Shown here one piece after another: positions 18,130 to 29,379 of a DNA stretch of 64,000 nt (the first letter of the stretch is position 1; each line of letters begins with the position of its first letter). The notes beneath the pieces are model-generated. The model saw only the letters and a program-made list of their open reading frames with translations, was not told the DNA's origin and ran no database searches. The DNA comes from Cordylochernes scorpioides (lineage: Eukaryota > Arthropoda > Arachnida > Pseudoscorpiones > Chernetidae), in NCBI GenBank assembly GCA_030710605.1, contig CP092874.1:68629011-68693010 (forward strand). Direction: 5' to 3'. A program made the translations under genes and the position numbers.

Positions 18130-18660
18130 TTCATATGTATGTCGTAAACCCCCGGGTAAGCCAACAAGTGAGTTGGAAGCAATCGGGGTTGAGTGGCAAG
18201 GCGTGCCGAGTGGGAAGTCCGCACGGGACAGTAAGGACAAAGTTTGGGATCAAAAGGCGCTCTCCCAGGACGTCTCAAGTGGCACCAGGACCGGGGAGAA
18301 GTTAAGGACTACCAGAGGAAAGCTAGGCGTCCAGACCGAAGCCGCGGGGGCAGGGGGGAGCCAAAAGGCGATACGAGGGCCGCTGTGAGATGACAACGGA
18401 CCTATTACTTAGCGTGCCTGTCAGAAATATCAACTGTAAACCAACTAACTGTCGACAGCAGGCCTGCCTTCCCTCTTCTCCCTGCCTGGATCCCCGGGGA
18501 TTGATTCTCATTGGTCAGTGACTTATGTGGGTCATCCTTCCCTCCCCTGGGGTCCGGTGGCAAACTGGTGCCATCTTAAGACGACTGAGAAGACGTCATA
18601 CTTTATTACTTACATAAGGCAGATTGGGATATTTTAGAGCAATAGAGTGGTTAAACATAA
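18130..18660. other. GC-rich island, unassigned
   Basis: About 450 bases (18150-18600) are far richer in GC than the surroundings, with purine-rich sequence to 18370 and then a stretch with CCCCGGGGATTG and CATTGGTCAG. The open frames here overlap on several frames without recognised motifs. It could be a regulatory region, an LTR or the 5' part of a mobile element. I cannot decide. Confidence 0.35.
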
Positions 18661-18674
18661 TCAATAGTTATATT

Positions 18675-18770
18675 TCGATGCACTAGCGCGCCATCTGTTA
18701 TCAAATTATAAAACTACTAGACGAATGGCCCGGGCAACGCCTGGGGTTTACCCGAGTGCGAATATATTTT
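18675..18770 (-). repeat. Terminal scraps of foldback B and a Helitron
   Basis: GATGCACTAGCGCGCCATCTG (about 18679-18699) is the foldback B terminus. It is followed at about 18717 by CTAGACGAATGGCCCGGGCA and then ACGCCTGGG, the 3' hairpin end of a Helitron on the minus strand. Only these ends are recognised. Confidence 0.6.
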
Positions 18771-18779
18771 ACAAACGTT

Positions 18780-19632
18780 GTCTTGGGTGGACGCTATAGA
18801 CAGGGTGGTCTGTATAGACAGGTGTATGTATCACACAGCCGATAACAGGGTTGTCTAGGGTGGCCGCTATAGACAGGGTGGTCTGTATAGACAGGTGTAT
18901 GTATCACACTGCTGATAACAGGGTTGCCTAAAGTGACCGCTATAGACAGGGTGGTCTGTATAGACAGGTGTATGTATCACACAGCTGATAACAGGGTTGC
19001 CTGAAGTGACCGCTATAGACAGGGTGGTCTGTATAGACAGGTGATTGTAACACACTGATGATAACAGGGTTGCCTAAAGTGACCGCTATAGACAGGGTGG
19101 TCTGTATAGACAGGTGGATGTATCACACAGCTGATAACAGGGTTGTCTAGAGTGGCCGCTATAGACAGGTGTATGTATCACACAGCTGATAACAGGGTTG
19201 TCTAGAGTGGTCGCTATAGACAGGGTGGTCTGTATAGACAGGTGTATGTATCACACAGCTGATTACAGGGTTGTCTAGAGTGGTCGCTATAGACAGGGTG
19301 GTCTGTATAGACAGGTGGATGTATCACACAGCTGATAACAGGGTTGTCTAGAGTGGCCGCTATAGACAGGGTGGTCTGTATAGACAGGTGGATGTATCAC
19401 ACAGCTGATAACAGGGTTGTCTAGAGTGGCCGCTATAGACAGGGTGGTCTGTATAGACAGGTGGATGTATCACACAGCTGATAACAGGGGTGTCTAGAGT
19501 GGCCGCTATAGACAGGGTGACCTGTATAGACAGGTGGATGTAACACACTGCTGATAACAGGGTTGTCTAGAATGGCCGCTATAGACAGGTGGATGTAACA
19601 CACTGCTGATAACAGGGTTGTCTAGAGGGGGG
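18780..19632 (+). repeat. 73-bp minisatellite
   Basis: Around a dozen units with CGCTATAGACAGGGTGG, CTGTATAGACAGGTG, ATGTATCACACAGCTGATAA and CAGGGTTGTCTAGAGTGG. The start-to-start distance of the first two units is 73 bp. Some units lack the internal CAGGGTGGTCTGTATAGA part and are about 50 bp. TATAGACAG occurs twice per full unit, so the unit arose by an internal duplication. It lies in an intron of the host gene. Confidence 0.92.
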
Positions 19633-19724
19633 CAGGGAGGACACGTGTTCGCCGGCAGCCAATGGGCGCGCATTCTATCCGTGAGCTTCAGACATACAGA
19701 CAGAATAAGGCAATTATATAAGTA

Positions 19725-19910
19725 GATTTTAGACGCGTAATATTCTTTTTAAAATAAAACAATTTCTACTGCCCTTACTGCAATGGAAAAATTAAATCAC
19801 CACTGATGAGCCAGGCCCTCCCTTTAATTTTTCCATTGCAGTAAGGGCAGTAGAAATTGTTTTATTTTAAAAAGAATATTACGCGTCTAAAATAGTTTTA
19901 TAATTTGATA
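19725..19910. repeat. Foldback repeat family B, copy 2
   Basis: The two arms (TTAGACGCGTAATATTC, AAATAAAACAATTTCTACTG, CCCTTACTGCAATGG) are nearly perfect inverted copies around a centre with CACTGATGAGCCAGGCC. MITE-like, no coding capacity. Confidence 0.85.
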
Positions 19911-19974
19911 ATCAATAGTGTTACAATTTATATGGGTTTATACTAATTTAACTATATAAACGTTCTTCCCTGAT

Positions 19975-20350
19975 TTGAAATATTATAAATAAATAAAGCT
20001 TCCAGGGTTAAGTTTCTTGTTCATATTTTTATTTTCAAGTTTTCAGGCTTGTCAGTCCTTCAACAGGAGTATCACGATAATAAATTGATGATATATACTA
20101 TTTTTATATACAAATTAATTTTTACATATTTAAATATTAATGATATTGAAAGGGGGGAGAAAATATATATTACCTTCTTTGTGTGTTATAACAATTTTTG
20201 AAAATATACGTGCATGGTATATTGGTATATATCATCATCAATTTATTATCGTGATACTCCTGTAGAAGGACTGACAAGTCCGAAAGCTTGAAAATAAAAA
20301 TTTGCACAAGAAACTTAACCCTGGAAGCTTGATTTACTTTATAATTTAAC
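19975..20350. repeat. Class 2 foldback repeat
   Basis: The left arm (19990-20100) and right arm (20212-20345) are inverted. Each has AAGCTTCCAGGG, AACTTAAC, a hairpin of type GGACTGACAAGTCC followed by GAAAGCTTGAAAATAAAA, and ATCGTGATACTCCTGT. Upstream of the hairpin CUGUUGA or CUGUAGA resembles a hammerhead core with A6 changed. A related hairpin (GGGC/GCCC) is in the foldback at 31700. Confidence 0.75.
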
Positions 20351-21018
20351 TATGGCCATGGTACAAAAATAATAAATATTTAAGTTATATTAATAAAGTT
20401 ATAATTAATTACACTAAATATGTGGTGAAAGCAGATGGGACAGAGTTAATGGTTATTAATATGGTACAAGCTTAAATAAGGACTATTAACTTATATAGCT
20501 TTGGTTAAATTACGATATATATATTTAGGTACACCATGCATAGCAGAAGAGTCAGGTGAGAATTGAGATTTTCTTGTCAGAGAACTCAGAGGTGTTTTGA
20601 CGGATTCCAACATTTGAAGTATCTACGAATAGAGGGTGATAGCAGGAGTGGCACCGCCAAAATTTGATTTTTTTAAGTCTTGGATTCATAATTATACTAA
20701 GAAAGTTTAGAAGAGGATTTCTGAAATTATGCAGTGTCCAGTTAGGTTCACTTTACCAATAAATGAATTATCAAAGGATAGAAAACAGTCTAAGGGGGGC
20801 AGAATGACGAAGCTTGAAATTTGGAGATTCGATTTCTTGAACAACAGATTCTAAAGGTACTGCTTTAGAATAAAAAATATAACGAAAAAATGAAAATACT
20901 TAATCTAAGGTTAAATTAAGGAGAGAAGAGTCGGACAAAATAAGTAAGTATATCTAGAAAATGTCCATTTTCACGGCTGAAGTAATATTAGGAAAAAAAC
21001 AATTTAAAAAACAAAAAT
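20351..21018. other. AT-rich intronic sequence, nothing recognised
   Basis: No open frame of note, no repeat shared with other parts of the window and no splice-compatible exon were seen. Confidence 0.4.
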
Positions 21019-21019
21019 A

Positions 21020-21296
21020 AAATGGTCAGGTGTTGATATTAAAAATAATGAAAGCATATCCTGACCAGGAGCACATGTGCTTATTAGATGGCAGAGCGCC
21101 ATCTAGTGGAACAGAAATCAATTATTCATTGATTTAACCTGTTCCCTGATATTTGGCCAATCCAATTTCATGATTTATCAACAGGTTATATCAATGAATA
21201 GTTGTTTCTGTTCCACTAGATGGCGCTCTGCCATCTAAAAAGCATATGTGCTCCTGGTCAGGATATGCTTTCATTATTTTTAATATTAGGAAGCCA
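21020..21296. repeat. Retrozyme-like foldback, hammerhead deleted
   Basis: Clean inverted arms: GCATATCCTGACCAGGAGCA, TAGATGGCAGAGCGCCATCT and TTCCCTGATATTTGGCCAA on the left, mirrored on the right up to GGTCAGGATATGC. The centre is only TTTCATGATTTATCA, so the ribozyme has been lost, leaving a compact MITE-like palindrome of about 275 bp. Confidence 0.85.
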
Positions 21297-22205
21297 AAGT
21301 TGATTTCGCGCCCAAGATTTATTTCGGTTGTGATAAAGCGTAGAATTTATCCGTCGCTATTGTGGGCCAAAGCTGCCATTTATAGTATAGTTTTCTTCTT
21401 TACCAAAGTAAGCACTGAGTAGGCTATAAGTACAAAACAAGATAATTGAGGTGAAAATCCATTAGACAAAAAAAATGAAATTAGAGGTCTTTATTTTATG
21501 AGGTGTTAGGTGCATATTTTCGTCAATTTGAAAATCTTTATTTTACTCTTTCATAATAGCAATTTCGACTAATTCCTGGCTTTTTTAAAATGACACCAAG
21601 ATACTAACTCATCCGGCCTGACTAACACTAAAAAGGTTTATATAATTTTTTTTTTAAAAGCATGGTAAGATAATAAAAAAGAAATAGATTTGAGACGTAA
21701 TGAGAACAGCATTGAAAAAGGCAATCTCCAGACTCAAATACAAAATCTTTCTTAACACAAACCTCACCATACATGCAATTAAATTTCTTGTTTTACTTAT
21801 CTAGTTGGAAGAACAAAGCAGTCGTATTTTTCTTAAAAGGTGTTTGGCAACACAGGAAACTGATTGGTAAGAACTTAGTGAAGAGGAAGTCAAGCCTAGC
21901 AACTCAGATAAGCTCCCATTTCCGCATCAATGTTTGTGCCGCTTTGTTTTAGAAACTAAATAATTGGGGATAGCTAGGTCCAATTGAGGGGTTTCGAGGC
22001 TACCTAGCTGAACAGACATCCCACACACAAGATTCAATTAAATATTTATAGGCTATGAGAAAATATAAGTATTTCAATCACCAAGTATTTCACTAATTTG
22101 TCACCCGGAATAGAAATAATACTATAGGAACAATGGTAAAACAAATTATATTTATTGAACGCAACTCTTATGATTGTATTATTGAATCGGGTTTTATTTG
22201 AATTT
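21297..22205. other. Intronic sequence, nothing recognised
   Basis: About 900 bases with only short open frames and no family hallmarks. A GGGGATAGCTAGG / CCTAGCT region near 21970-22010 is the only slightly GC-richer patch. Confidence 0.4.
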
Positions 22206-24835
22206 AATATTGGAGCTGGTCTAGAGACAATACTCTCAGGAGATGTCGAGTGTAGATAGGAGCTGGTCTAGAGACAATACTCTCAGGAGATGTCGAGTGT
22301 AGATAGGAGCTGGTCTAGAGACAATAATCTCAGGAGATGTCGAGTGTAGTTAGGAGCTGGTCTAGAGACAATACCCTCAGGAGATGGCGAGTGTAGACAT
22401 ATGTAGAATTTCTATATTACATTGGCCTACCGTTGTAGCTGACATTGAATGTAGATAGGAGCTGGTCTAGAGACAATACCCTCAGGAGATGGCGAGTGTA
22501 GATAGTAGCTGGTCTAGAGACAATACTCTCAGGAGATGTCGAGTGTAGTTAGGAGCTGGTCTAGAGACAATACTCTCAGGAGATGTCGAGTGTAGATAGG
22601 AGCTGGTCTAGAGACAATACTCTCAGGAGATGTCGAGTGTAGTTAGGAGCTGGTCTAGAGACAATACCCTCAGGAGATGGCGAGTGTAGTTAGGAGCTGG
22701 TCTAGAGGCAATACCCTCGGGAGATGGCGAGTGTAGATAGGAGCTGGTCTAGAGACAATACTCTCAGGAGATGGCGAGTGTAGATAGGAGCTGGTCTAGA
22801 GACAATACCCTCAGGAGATGTCGAGTGTAGATAGGAGCTGGTCTAGAGACAATACCCTCAGGAGATGTCGAGTGTAGTCATATGTAGAATTTCTATATTA
22901 CATTGGCCTACCGTTGTAGCTGACATTGAATGTAGATAGAAGCTGGTCTAGAGACAATACTCACTAGATGTCGAGGGTAGATATATGTAGGATTCCAATA
23001 TTACATTGGTCTACCGTTGTGGCTGACATTGAATATAGATAGGAGCTGGTCTAGAGACAATACTCTCAGGAGATGTCGAGGGTAGATATATGTAGGATTC
23101 CAATATTACATTGGTATACCGTTGTAGCTGACATTGAATGTAGATAGGAGCTGGTCTAGAGACAATACCCTCAGGAGATGTCGAGGGTAGATATATGTAG
23201 GATTCCAATATTACATTGGTCTACCGATGTGGCTGACATTGAATGTAGATAGGAGCTGGTCTAGAGACAATACCCTCAGGAGATGTCGAGGGTAGATATA
23301 TGTAGGATTCCAATATTACATGGGTCTACCGTTGTGGCTGACATTGAATGTAGATAGGAGCTGGTCTAGAGACAATACCCTCAGGAGATGTCGAGGGTAG
23401 ATATATGTAGGATTCCTATATTACATTGGCCTACCGTTGTAGCTGACATTGAATGTAGATAGGAGCTGGTCTAGAGACAATACTCTCAGGAGATGTCGAG
23501 GGTAGATATATGTAGGATTCCAATATTACATTGGTATACCGTTGTAGCTGACATTGAATGTAGATAGGAGCTGGTCTAGAGACAATACCCTCAGGAGATG
23601 GCGAGTGTAGACATATGTAGGATTCCTATTTTACATTGGTATACCGTTGTAGCTGACAGTGAATGTAGATAGGAGCTGGTCTAGAGACAATACTCTCAGG
23701 AGATGTCGAGTGTAGACATTTGTAGGATTCCTATTTTACATTGGTATATCGTTGTAGCTGACAGTGAATGTAGATAGGAGCTGGTCTAGAGACAATACCC
23801 TCAGGAGATGGCGAGTGTAGACATATGTAGGATTCCTATTTTACATTGGTATACCGTTGTAGCTGACAGTGAATGTAGATAGGAGCTGGTCTAGAGACAA
23901 TACTCTCAGGAGATGTCGAGTGTAGACATATGTAGGATTCCTATTTTACATTGGTATATCGTTGTAGCTGACAGTGAATGTAGATAGGAGCTGGTCTAGA
24001 GACAATACCCTCAGGAGATGGCGAGTGTAGACATATGTAGGATTCCTATTTTACATTGGTATACCGTTGTAGCTGACAGTGAATGTAGATAGGAGCTGGT
24101 CTAGAGACAATACTCTCAGGAGATGTCGAGGGTAGATATATGTAGGATTCCTATATTACATTGGCCTACCGTTGTAGCTGACATTGAATGTAGATAGGAG
24201 CTGGTCTAGAGACAATACTCTCAGGAGATGTCGAGGGTAGATATATGTAGGATTCCTATATTACATTGGCCTACCGTTGTAGCTGACATTGAATGTAGAT
24301 AGGAGCTGGTCTAGAGACAATACTCTCAGGAGATGTCGAGGGTAGATATATGTAGGATTCCAATATTACATTGGTCTACCGTTGTGGCTGACAGTGAATG
24401 TAGATAGGAGCTGGTCTAGAGACAATACTCTCAGGAGATGTCGAGGGTAGATATATGTAGGATTCCTATATTACATTGGCCTACCGTTGTAGCTGACATT
24501 GAATGTAGATAGGAGCTGGTCTAGAGACAATACCCTCAGGAGATGGCGAGTGTAGACATATGTAGGATTCCTATTTTACATTGGTATATCGTTGTAGCTG
24601 ACAGTGAATGTAGATAGGAGCTGGTCTAGAGACAATACTCTCAGGAGATGTCGAGTGTAGACATATGTAGGATTCCTATTTTACATTGGTATACCGTTGT
24701 AGCTGACAGTGAATGTAGATAGGAGCTGGTCTAGAGACAATACTCTCAGGAGATGTCGAGGGTAGATATATGTAGGATTCCTATATTACATTGGCCTACC
24801 GTTGTAGCTGACATTGAATGTAGATAGGAGCTACT
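22206..24835 (+). repeat. Composite 47/105-bp minisatellite
   Basis: The 47-bp unit GGAGCTGGTCTAGAGACAAT plus CTCAGGAGATGTCGAG and GTGTAGATA is tandem at 22212-22400 and 22450-22880. From about 22880 it alternates with a 58-bp unit (TATGTAGGATTCC, ATTACATTGG, CTACCGTTGTAGCTGACA) to give a 105-bp composite, with starts at 23041, 23146 and 23251 and so on to 24835. Variant blocks such as GACAGTGAATG recur in runs, showing higher-order spread. It lies in an intron of the host gene. Confidence 0.93.
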
Positions 24836-25153
24836 CCATCCAACGACAACACTCTTGGGTACGTCGAAAGTAGGGATATGTTAAATCAAGTTCAATTACA
24901 TACATTCACGAGACAAAAACAATTTTATAGAAATAAGTAGGATTCATCAATCTACCCTTTGTCGAAGGTACAACTGTCACCTTATGGTGTACTGGTAGCG
25001 TGAGACCACTAAACTATCCCATAATGATACGTAGGTGTTTAAAAGGACATAGGTCAGTATCAGATGACAACCTGAGAGGGCTTGCAACAGAGATGTCAAT
25101 GTAAACAGATATCCTTTCACATCGGATGACGAAATAGGCAGCAACACACATAC
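24836..25153. other. Unassigned intronic sequence
   Basis: No repeat hallmarks. The minus-strand frame continuing the possible exon at 25154 stays open to about 25020, but no donor that fits was found there. Confidence 0.35.
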
Positions 25154-25196
25154 CGAAAGCTACCAGTGCCGGTAGAAACCACGTTACATAGTCGAG
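25154..25196 (-). CDS. Possible alternative exon of the host gene
   Basis: The minus strand has an acceptor (CTGATATCACAG at 25197), an open segment reading LDYVTWFLPALVAF and a good donor (GTATGTGTG at 25153). It would follow exon 1 in phase 0 but leaves in phase 1, while the next exon (17528-17588) needs phase 0. So it is either linked through an exon I did not find, is an alternative or unused exon, or is chance. The hydrophobic content fits a membrane span. I leave it out of the core model. Confidence 0.3.
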
Positions 25197-25335
25197 CTGT
25201 GATATCAGAAGAACGAGTTCTCATAAGTAATAATAATAGGTGAACTTTTTATAGCGAATAACTTCTTATAAAGAAATATATAAACCTAGGGTGAGTTTGG
25301 AGAATATATCATTCAATAATATGCATTCCTAGATA

Positions 25336-25507
25336 CAGTAGCACCTCACTGTAAAGGACACCTAATTGCAGAGCCAAAGTGTCCTTTAGGGAGAAGGTTC
25401 CTCTTACCGGAGAGTTGCTAAATTGTGAAAATGGTAATTTAGCAAATTAAAACTGTCCTTTATGGAGAGGTATCCTCTATCGGGGTGTCCGCTAAAGGGA
25501 GGTTCTA
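25336..25507. mobile_element. pogo/Tigger-type MITE
   Basis: The ends are CAGTAGCACCTCACTGTAAA on the left and the inverse of CAGTAGAACCTCCCTTTAGC on the right, with GGACAC / GTGTCC just inside. This is the usual terminal sequence of Tigger/pogo-like Tc1-mariner MITEs. It is about 170 bp with no coding capacity. A TA precedes the left end; the right flank is AATA, so the TA duplication is imperfect. Confidence 0.75.
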
Positions 25508-26584
25508 CTGAATATATTAAAAAAATGCATAGGGTATAATCAAACAGCAAAATATTTGAATGGGGATGAACAAAGAATACTCATATTTTTTATGGACATA
25601 TCGGCCTTATAAGTTTATTCATTATGTCCTTTTTGCTTTTGAAGTATTAATGATGAAATGATAGAAAGAAGACATTTGGCCAAAGTGTCCTTTATTCTAA
25701 AGAAATAAAAATGTAGGCCTGTCAACCTCTAGTTTCAAAATAACTCTACTTTCGCTATCAATTCACTCTTTTCTGTGATCCATTCTCGCTCCTTTTCAAG
25801 TAAAAACAATTTGATTTGAATGATACTATGGGATAATGTGTATGTTTCAAGAAGTAAAAACTGTGTTTTTTCTTCTTCCGCTATATAATCAAAATTCATT
25901 GACCCAATTTATAAAATAAGAATATAAACGGTAGCGTTTCTTTATTCGTGCAAAGTGCAAGATTTCGGATCTTTATTATCTTTCTACAGGCATTATAGAG
26001 TTTCCATAGTACAATTTCTAAAGCGGCTGTTACATTGGAGTATGGGTTTTAAATGCATACGTACATACATGCAATTTTAATTTTTTAAACTTTATCGAGA
26101 GAGAACTTTTTATTCTTTAAAAGTCATTTTTACCATCAGAACTTTGGTTTCTGCTAAAATAATTGGCCTTCTACGATTACACAAAGTTTTCCATTATGCA
26201 AATATGGTATTTCGCATATCTTTCACCACAATACAATTTACAAGCTTGTAAATTACTTTCTTATTATTTCACGAACGAGAAAATCAAACATTCAAATATA
26301 GAATTTTTTAATTTTAAAATAGATAAATTAATTTACATAACTATTATTTTCATAATTGTGAACTTTTGCGATGTCCTTGGCGGCATTAAAATGAAAACGT
26401 AGCTTTAAGATATGTGAATAGGTATCAACAAAATTTATGAGATACACATTGTATGAATAATTTCGTAAAATATATGCAATTATAATCTTCATATCCTAAA
26501 ACAATATTACTAAGCCTCTTATCTCTACCTAGGAATTTTAACCCTAACTTGTTGTTGGGTGCTGCGCTTGCCTTGAGTACAGGA
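25508..26584. other. AT-rich sequence, nothing firm
   Basis: Contains a 79-codon plus-strand frame at 26163-26402 rich in Ile, Phe and Lys, without motif; its composition is what AT-rich DNA gives by chance. No repeats were recognised. It lies in the first intron of the host gene. Confidence 0.4.
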
Positions 26585-26655
26585 GCTCCATCTATTCTTT
26601 CTTCCTGTGGTGAATCTGTATAAGACCGGTGGTCTAAATAAAGCTGTTTGTGTAT
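26585..26655 (+). repeat. LINE-like 3' tail hairpin, single copy
   Basis: CTTCCTGTGGTGAATCTG, then a hairpin AGACC-GGT-GGTCT, AATAAAGC and TGTTTGTG. It matches the unit of the 94-bp minisatellite at 1502 and, in structure, the tails at 30893 and 32183. Confidence 0.65.
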
Positions 26656-26992
26656 TAATATTGATTTATTCTTGTGTACCTTAAATAAATTGCTGTCATC
26701 CATTTTAACCCTAAATATGGAAAATTGTGGCCCGACTTAAGACAGGTTGTGAAACGGTTAAACTATCCCAATTTTACATTTTAACTTTGCACCGTAGTTT
26801 CTCATGTGCGGTATGACAGACCTTAACAAATATTCAACTTGTAATATATTCAGACAATAAAAGGCATATCGAAAAAATATTTACTAATATTTCGGTCAGT
26901 ATAATATGCCAAACTTTGTCATAGTTACAACAATGAATTCTATTTTGTGTAAGCAATATCAGTGCCACTTAGCATCACTAAGTTCCCGTGTT

Positions 26993-27296
26993 TAGTGGTC
27001 GGTGGAAGGTTGGTCTAAACCGTTGGTTTTTGACCGCTACGACCCGGGATCGAATCCCGCATTGGGCACTTTTTTTCTGGTTTAAAAAATGATCCAATGT
27101 CCCCCAATTCTTACAAAAGTTCAACCCCACCAGCGAGTGCAAGTACAAAACGGGGCTCTGGCACATTTGTAAGTGCAAATTCGAACTGCTTTCACATGTG
27201 TAGACATGTGGTGCACTTACAGTAAAAGCAGTCGCCTACTTCTACCCACCATGATTATAATGGATGTACCACATGTACTAGGGATAATAAAAAAGT
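26993..27296 (+). mobile_element. tRNA-derived SINE
   Basis: The head GGTCGGTGGAAGGTTGGTCT and box B GGGATCGAATCCC are followed by the CACCAGCGAGTGCAAGTA block, GGGGCTCTGGCACATTTG, GTAGACATGTGGTGCA and the tail CTAGGGATAATAAAAAA. Length is about 300 bp. The target duplication is not clear. Confidence 0.8.
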
Positions 27297-27404
27297 TTCA
27301 GTTTAAAAATAGTTTTTCTTTGATGGAAAAAGATCAATTTCGATGAATAAATGGCATTACTATGAAAAGTGACAAACTCGACAAATTTTGAAAGAGAGAT
27401 GTTT

Positions 27405-27545
27405 TTAAATTACGAAACTATTTTAGACGCGTAATATTCTTTTCAAAATAAAACAATTTCTACTGCCCTTACTGCAATGGAAAAATTAAAGGGAGGGCCT
27501 GGCTCAGCAGTGGTGAACCCTCCCAGCGGTTTCGCCAGTTTAATC
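27405..27545 (-). repeat. Foldback repeat family B, half copy
   Basis: One arm only: TTTTAGACGCGTAATATTC, AACAATTTCTACTGCCC, GGGAGGGCCTGGCTCAGCAG, then GGTTTCGCCAGTTTAATCTA. The CUGAUGA of other copies is CUGCUGA here. Confidence 0.75.
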
Positions 27546-28427
27546 TACCATACCGCTGTTATATTGCATTTTTGGAACTTCCTTTTATAGTGATACTGAT
27601 GCTTGACTCTTCGAATGGGTATTTTAGATGAATTATGGAAATAAGCTTTTAGGACAGCAGAATTACATATAATTATAAATGCATAATGAGATAATACATA
27701 ATAATAAAGAGATGTTTTAATATATATGGCGCCGAGCTCACAAAATACATTGCTGTGCGTTAACAAATGGCGTTCACCTAACCGAAAGATTGCTATTTTA
27801 GATTTTTTGTTTGTTTAAATATCTAAGAATTTATTTATGGATAGTTCTATTTGTGCAAATACAATAGATACAAGGGTGTTGATCCATGTTTCTTTTTGTT
27901 TGGTTTGTGTTTCTTCCTCCAAGAGATTTAGTTTCGATTTGTTCAATAAGTTTCGGACTGGGCAGGGGACGACAAAATGGCCATCCTTGCGTCAGCGAAG
28001 TGCCGAATTTATCGGCACTTCGTGCAGATGGGGCTGGGTGGGGGAATTGAGGACCCTCTCATCGCCTGGAAGAGGACACTTGTACGGTGGGGAAGACTCC
28101 CCGGCTCTCTGAAAATTTAAATTTGTAAATATTAATTCTTCCTTAAATTATTATATAATAAGGCAAAATAGCCTAGCTGCGAAAGCTTTAGACTTTACAA
28201 CCTGGTTCGGACACGCTTTTCTCTATCTTTTTATTATCTCTAATTATTTTTGTGATCTCTTCGTTATTTTGTATATATTGACTGAGTTGTTAATAAATTT
28301 GTTTTAATTGTCAATCCCTCGGTTCCAAAAATCACTTTATCAGGTACCGCTCAACAAGAGCAACCTAGTTTATGATATTTGCAACAATGAATAATATGCG
28401 AAGGTTATTCATATAATAAACAAGATG
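27546..28427. other. Unassigned, with a GC-rich LTR-like stretch
   Basis: The stretch 27955-28110 is GC-rich and contains the palindrome AGTGCCGAATTTATCGGCAC. It is followed by AT-rich sequence with AATAAATTTG and a CCCTCGGTTCC segment near 28310. The layout resembles an LTR, but I find no TG..CA ends with a duplication. The 91-codon frame at 27837-28112 has no recognised domain. Confidence 0.3.
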
Positions 28428-28500
28428 TTAACGCGGGATTCGATCCCAGTTCATGATCGGGAATCGAGGGTTTTGCCCATCGTCCACCGACTTCTTATTG
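28428..28500 (-). mobile_element. SINE head fragment
   Basis: On the minus strand: AAGTCGGTGGACGATGGGCA, then box B GGGATCGAATCCCGC. It is the tRNA-like head of the SINE family, diverged, without the body. Confidence 0.65.
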
Positions 28501-28664
28501 GTATGTTCAATTAGTATAAATAAGTTTCGATTTAGAGCAGTCTGTCAGGCCACACCTCAATACATAGGTAGTTTTACTTCATACAAGTTTACAACTTGTG
28601 GATCATGGTAAATGAATATGTTTAACAATTTAGTCATGTGGTGATAATTCGAATGAAAATTGAC

Positions 28665-28740
28665 TCGGGGCTGTTGGCTCTCGTCAGCGTGGTGCAGACT
28701 GTACCTCTACGTACTGTACCTTTTTTATTTTTTATTTTTT
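28665..28740 (-). repeat. Retrozyme-like remnant with half hammerhead
   Basis: The minus strand retains CCACG, CUGACGA and the AGCCAACAGC stem II region at about 28669-28693, preceded by GTAGAGGTACAGTCTGCA. The GAAA and second stem I strand are lost, so the ribozyme is truncated. Confidence 0.65.
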
Positions 28741-28849
28741 TCACATAAAAATGTATTCGATATACTTTATATTCAGGTACACACAAACCGATAGTATCCA
28801 AATTTTGAAACCATTTCCATAATTATAAATAATACAATATAATGCGGCT

Positions 28850-29212
28850 TATGATTGTAAAACTACATTTGAAAAATATTCCGCATGTGTTTCTTTTGAA
28901 CGAAAATTTGAAATTTATTTTAAGAGAAGAAATAACAATTATATCTAACCTTAGGGATGAGGTATGAAAGGATGAATTGTGAAGAGTAATGATAAACGGA
29001 GAAATAAAGTGTCCAGGGATGGGAACATACAGTGTCCCTGGACACTTTTATTTTTCCGTTTATCATTACTCTTCACAATTCACCCTTTCATACCTAATCC
29101 CTAAGGTTAGAAATAATCGTTATTTCTCCTTAAAATAAATTTCGATATTTTCGTTCAAAAGAAACACATGCGGGATAATTTTCAAATGTAGTTTTATAAT
29201 TATAAATATACA
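28850..29212. repeat. Long near-perfect palindrome
   Basis: Arms of about 170 bp, 28855-29025 and 29040-29212, pair around GATGGGAACATACA. Matching blocks include AAGTGTCCAGGGA / TGTCCCTGGACACTT, AACGGAGAAATAAA and CCTTAGGGATGAGGTATGAA. The adjacent 29220-29310 has GGCTCGCGAGCCGCCA and CCCTGACC, a pattern seen at hAT-type transposon ends, so the whole may be a hAT-derived foldback. Confidence 0.7.
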
Positions 29213-29379
29213 TACTAAATATAAAACCATAGTCTCTCATACTGAGCCGCAGCTTCACTTTCAAAGAATCCCATGTGGCTCGCGAGCCGCCAACCCCTGA
29301 CCTAACCGTAGGATACTTCCAACTTAGCTTATTATGTATTGGTTACACAGAAATATTCCAACCAATTCCAAACGTTGGT

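Noticed and set aside
25154..25196. Inclusion as the second exon of the host gene
   Set aside because: Its exit phase does not match the exon at 17528, whereas exon 1 joins that exon directly in phase 0. Kept only as a possible alternative exon.
27955..28427. Solo LTR
   Set aside because: LTR-like composition and a polyadenylation-like site, but no TG...CA ends, no duplication and no second copy in the window.
28428..28500. tRNA gene suggested by a perfect box B
   Set aside because: No acceptor-stem pairing or anticodon arm, and the sequence matches the SINE head.
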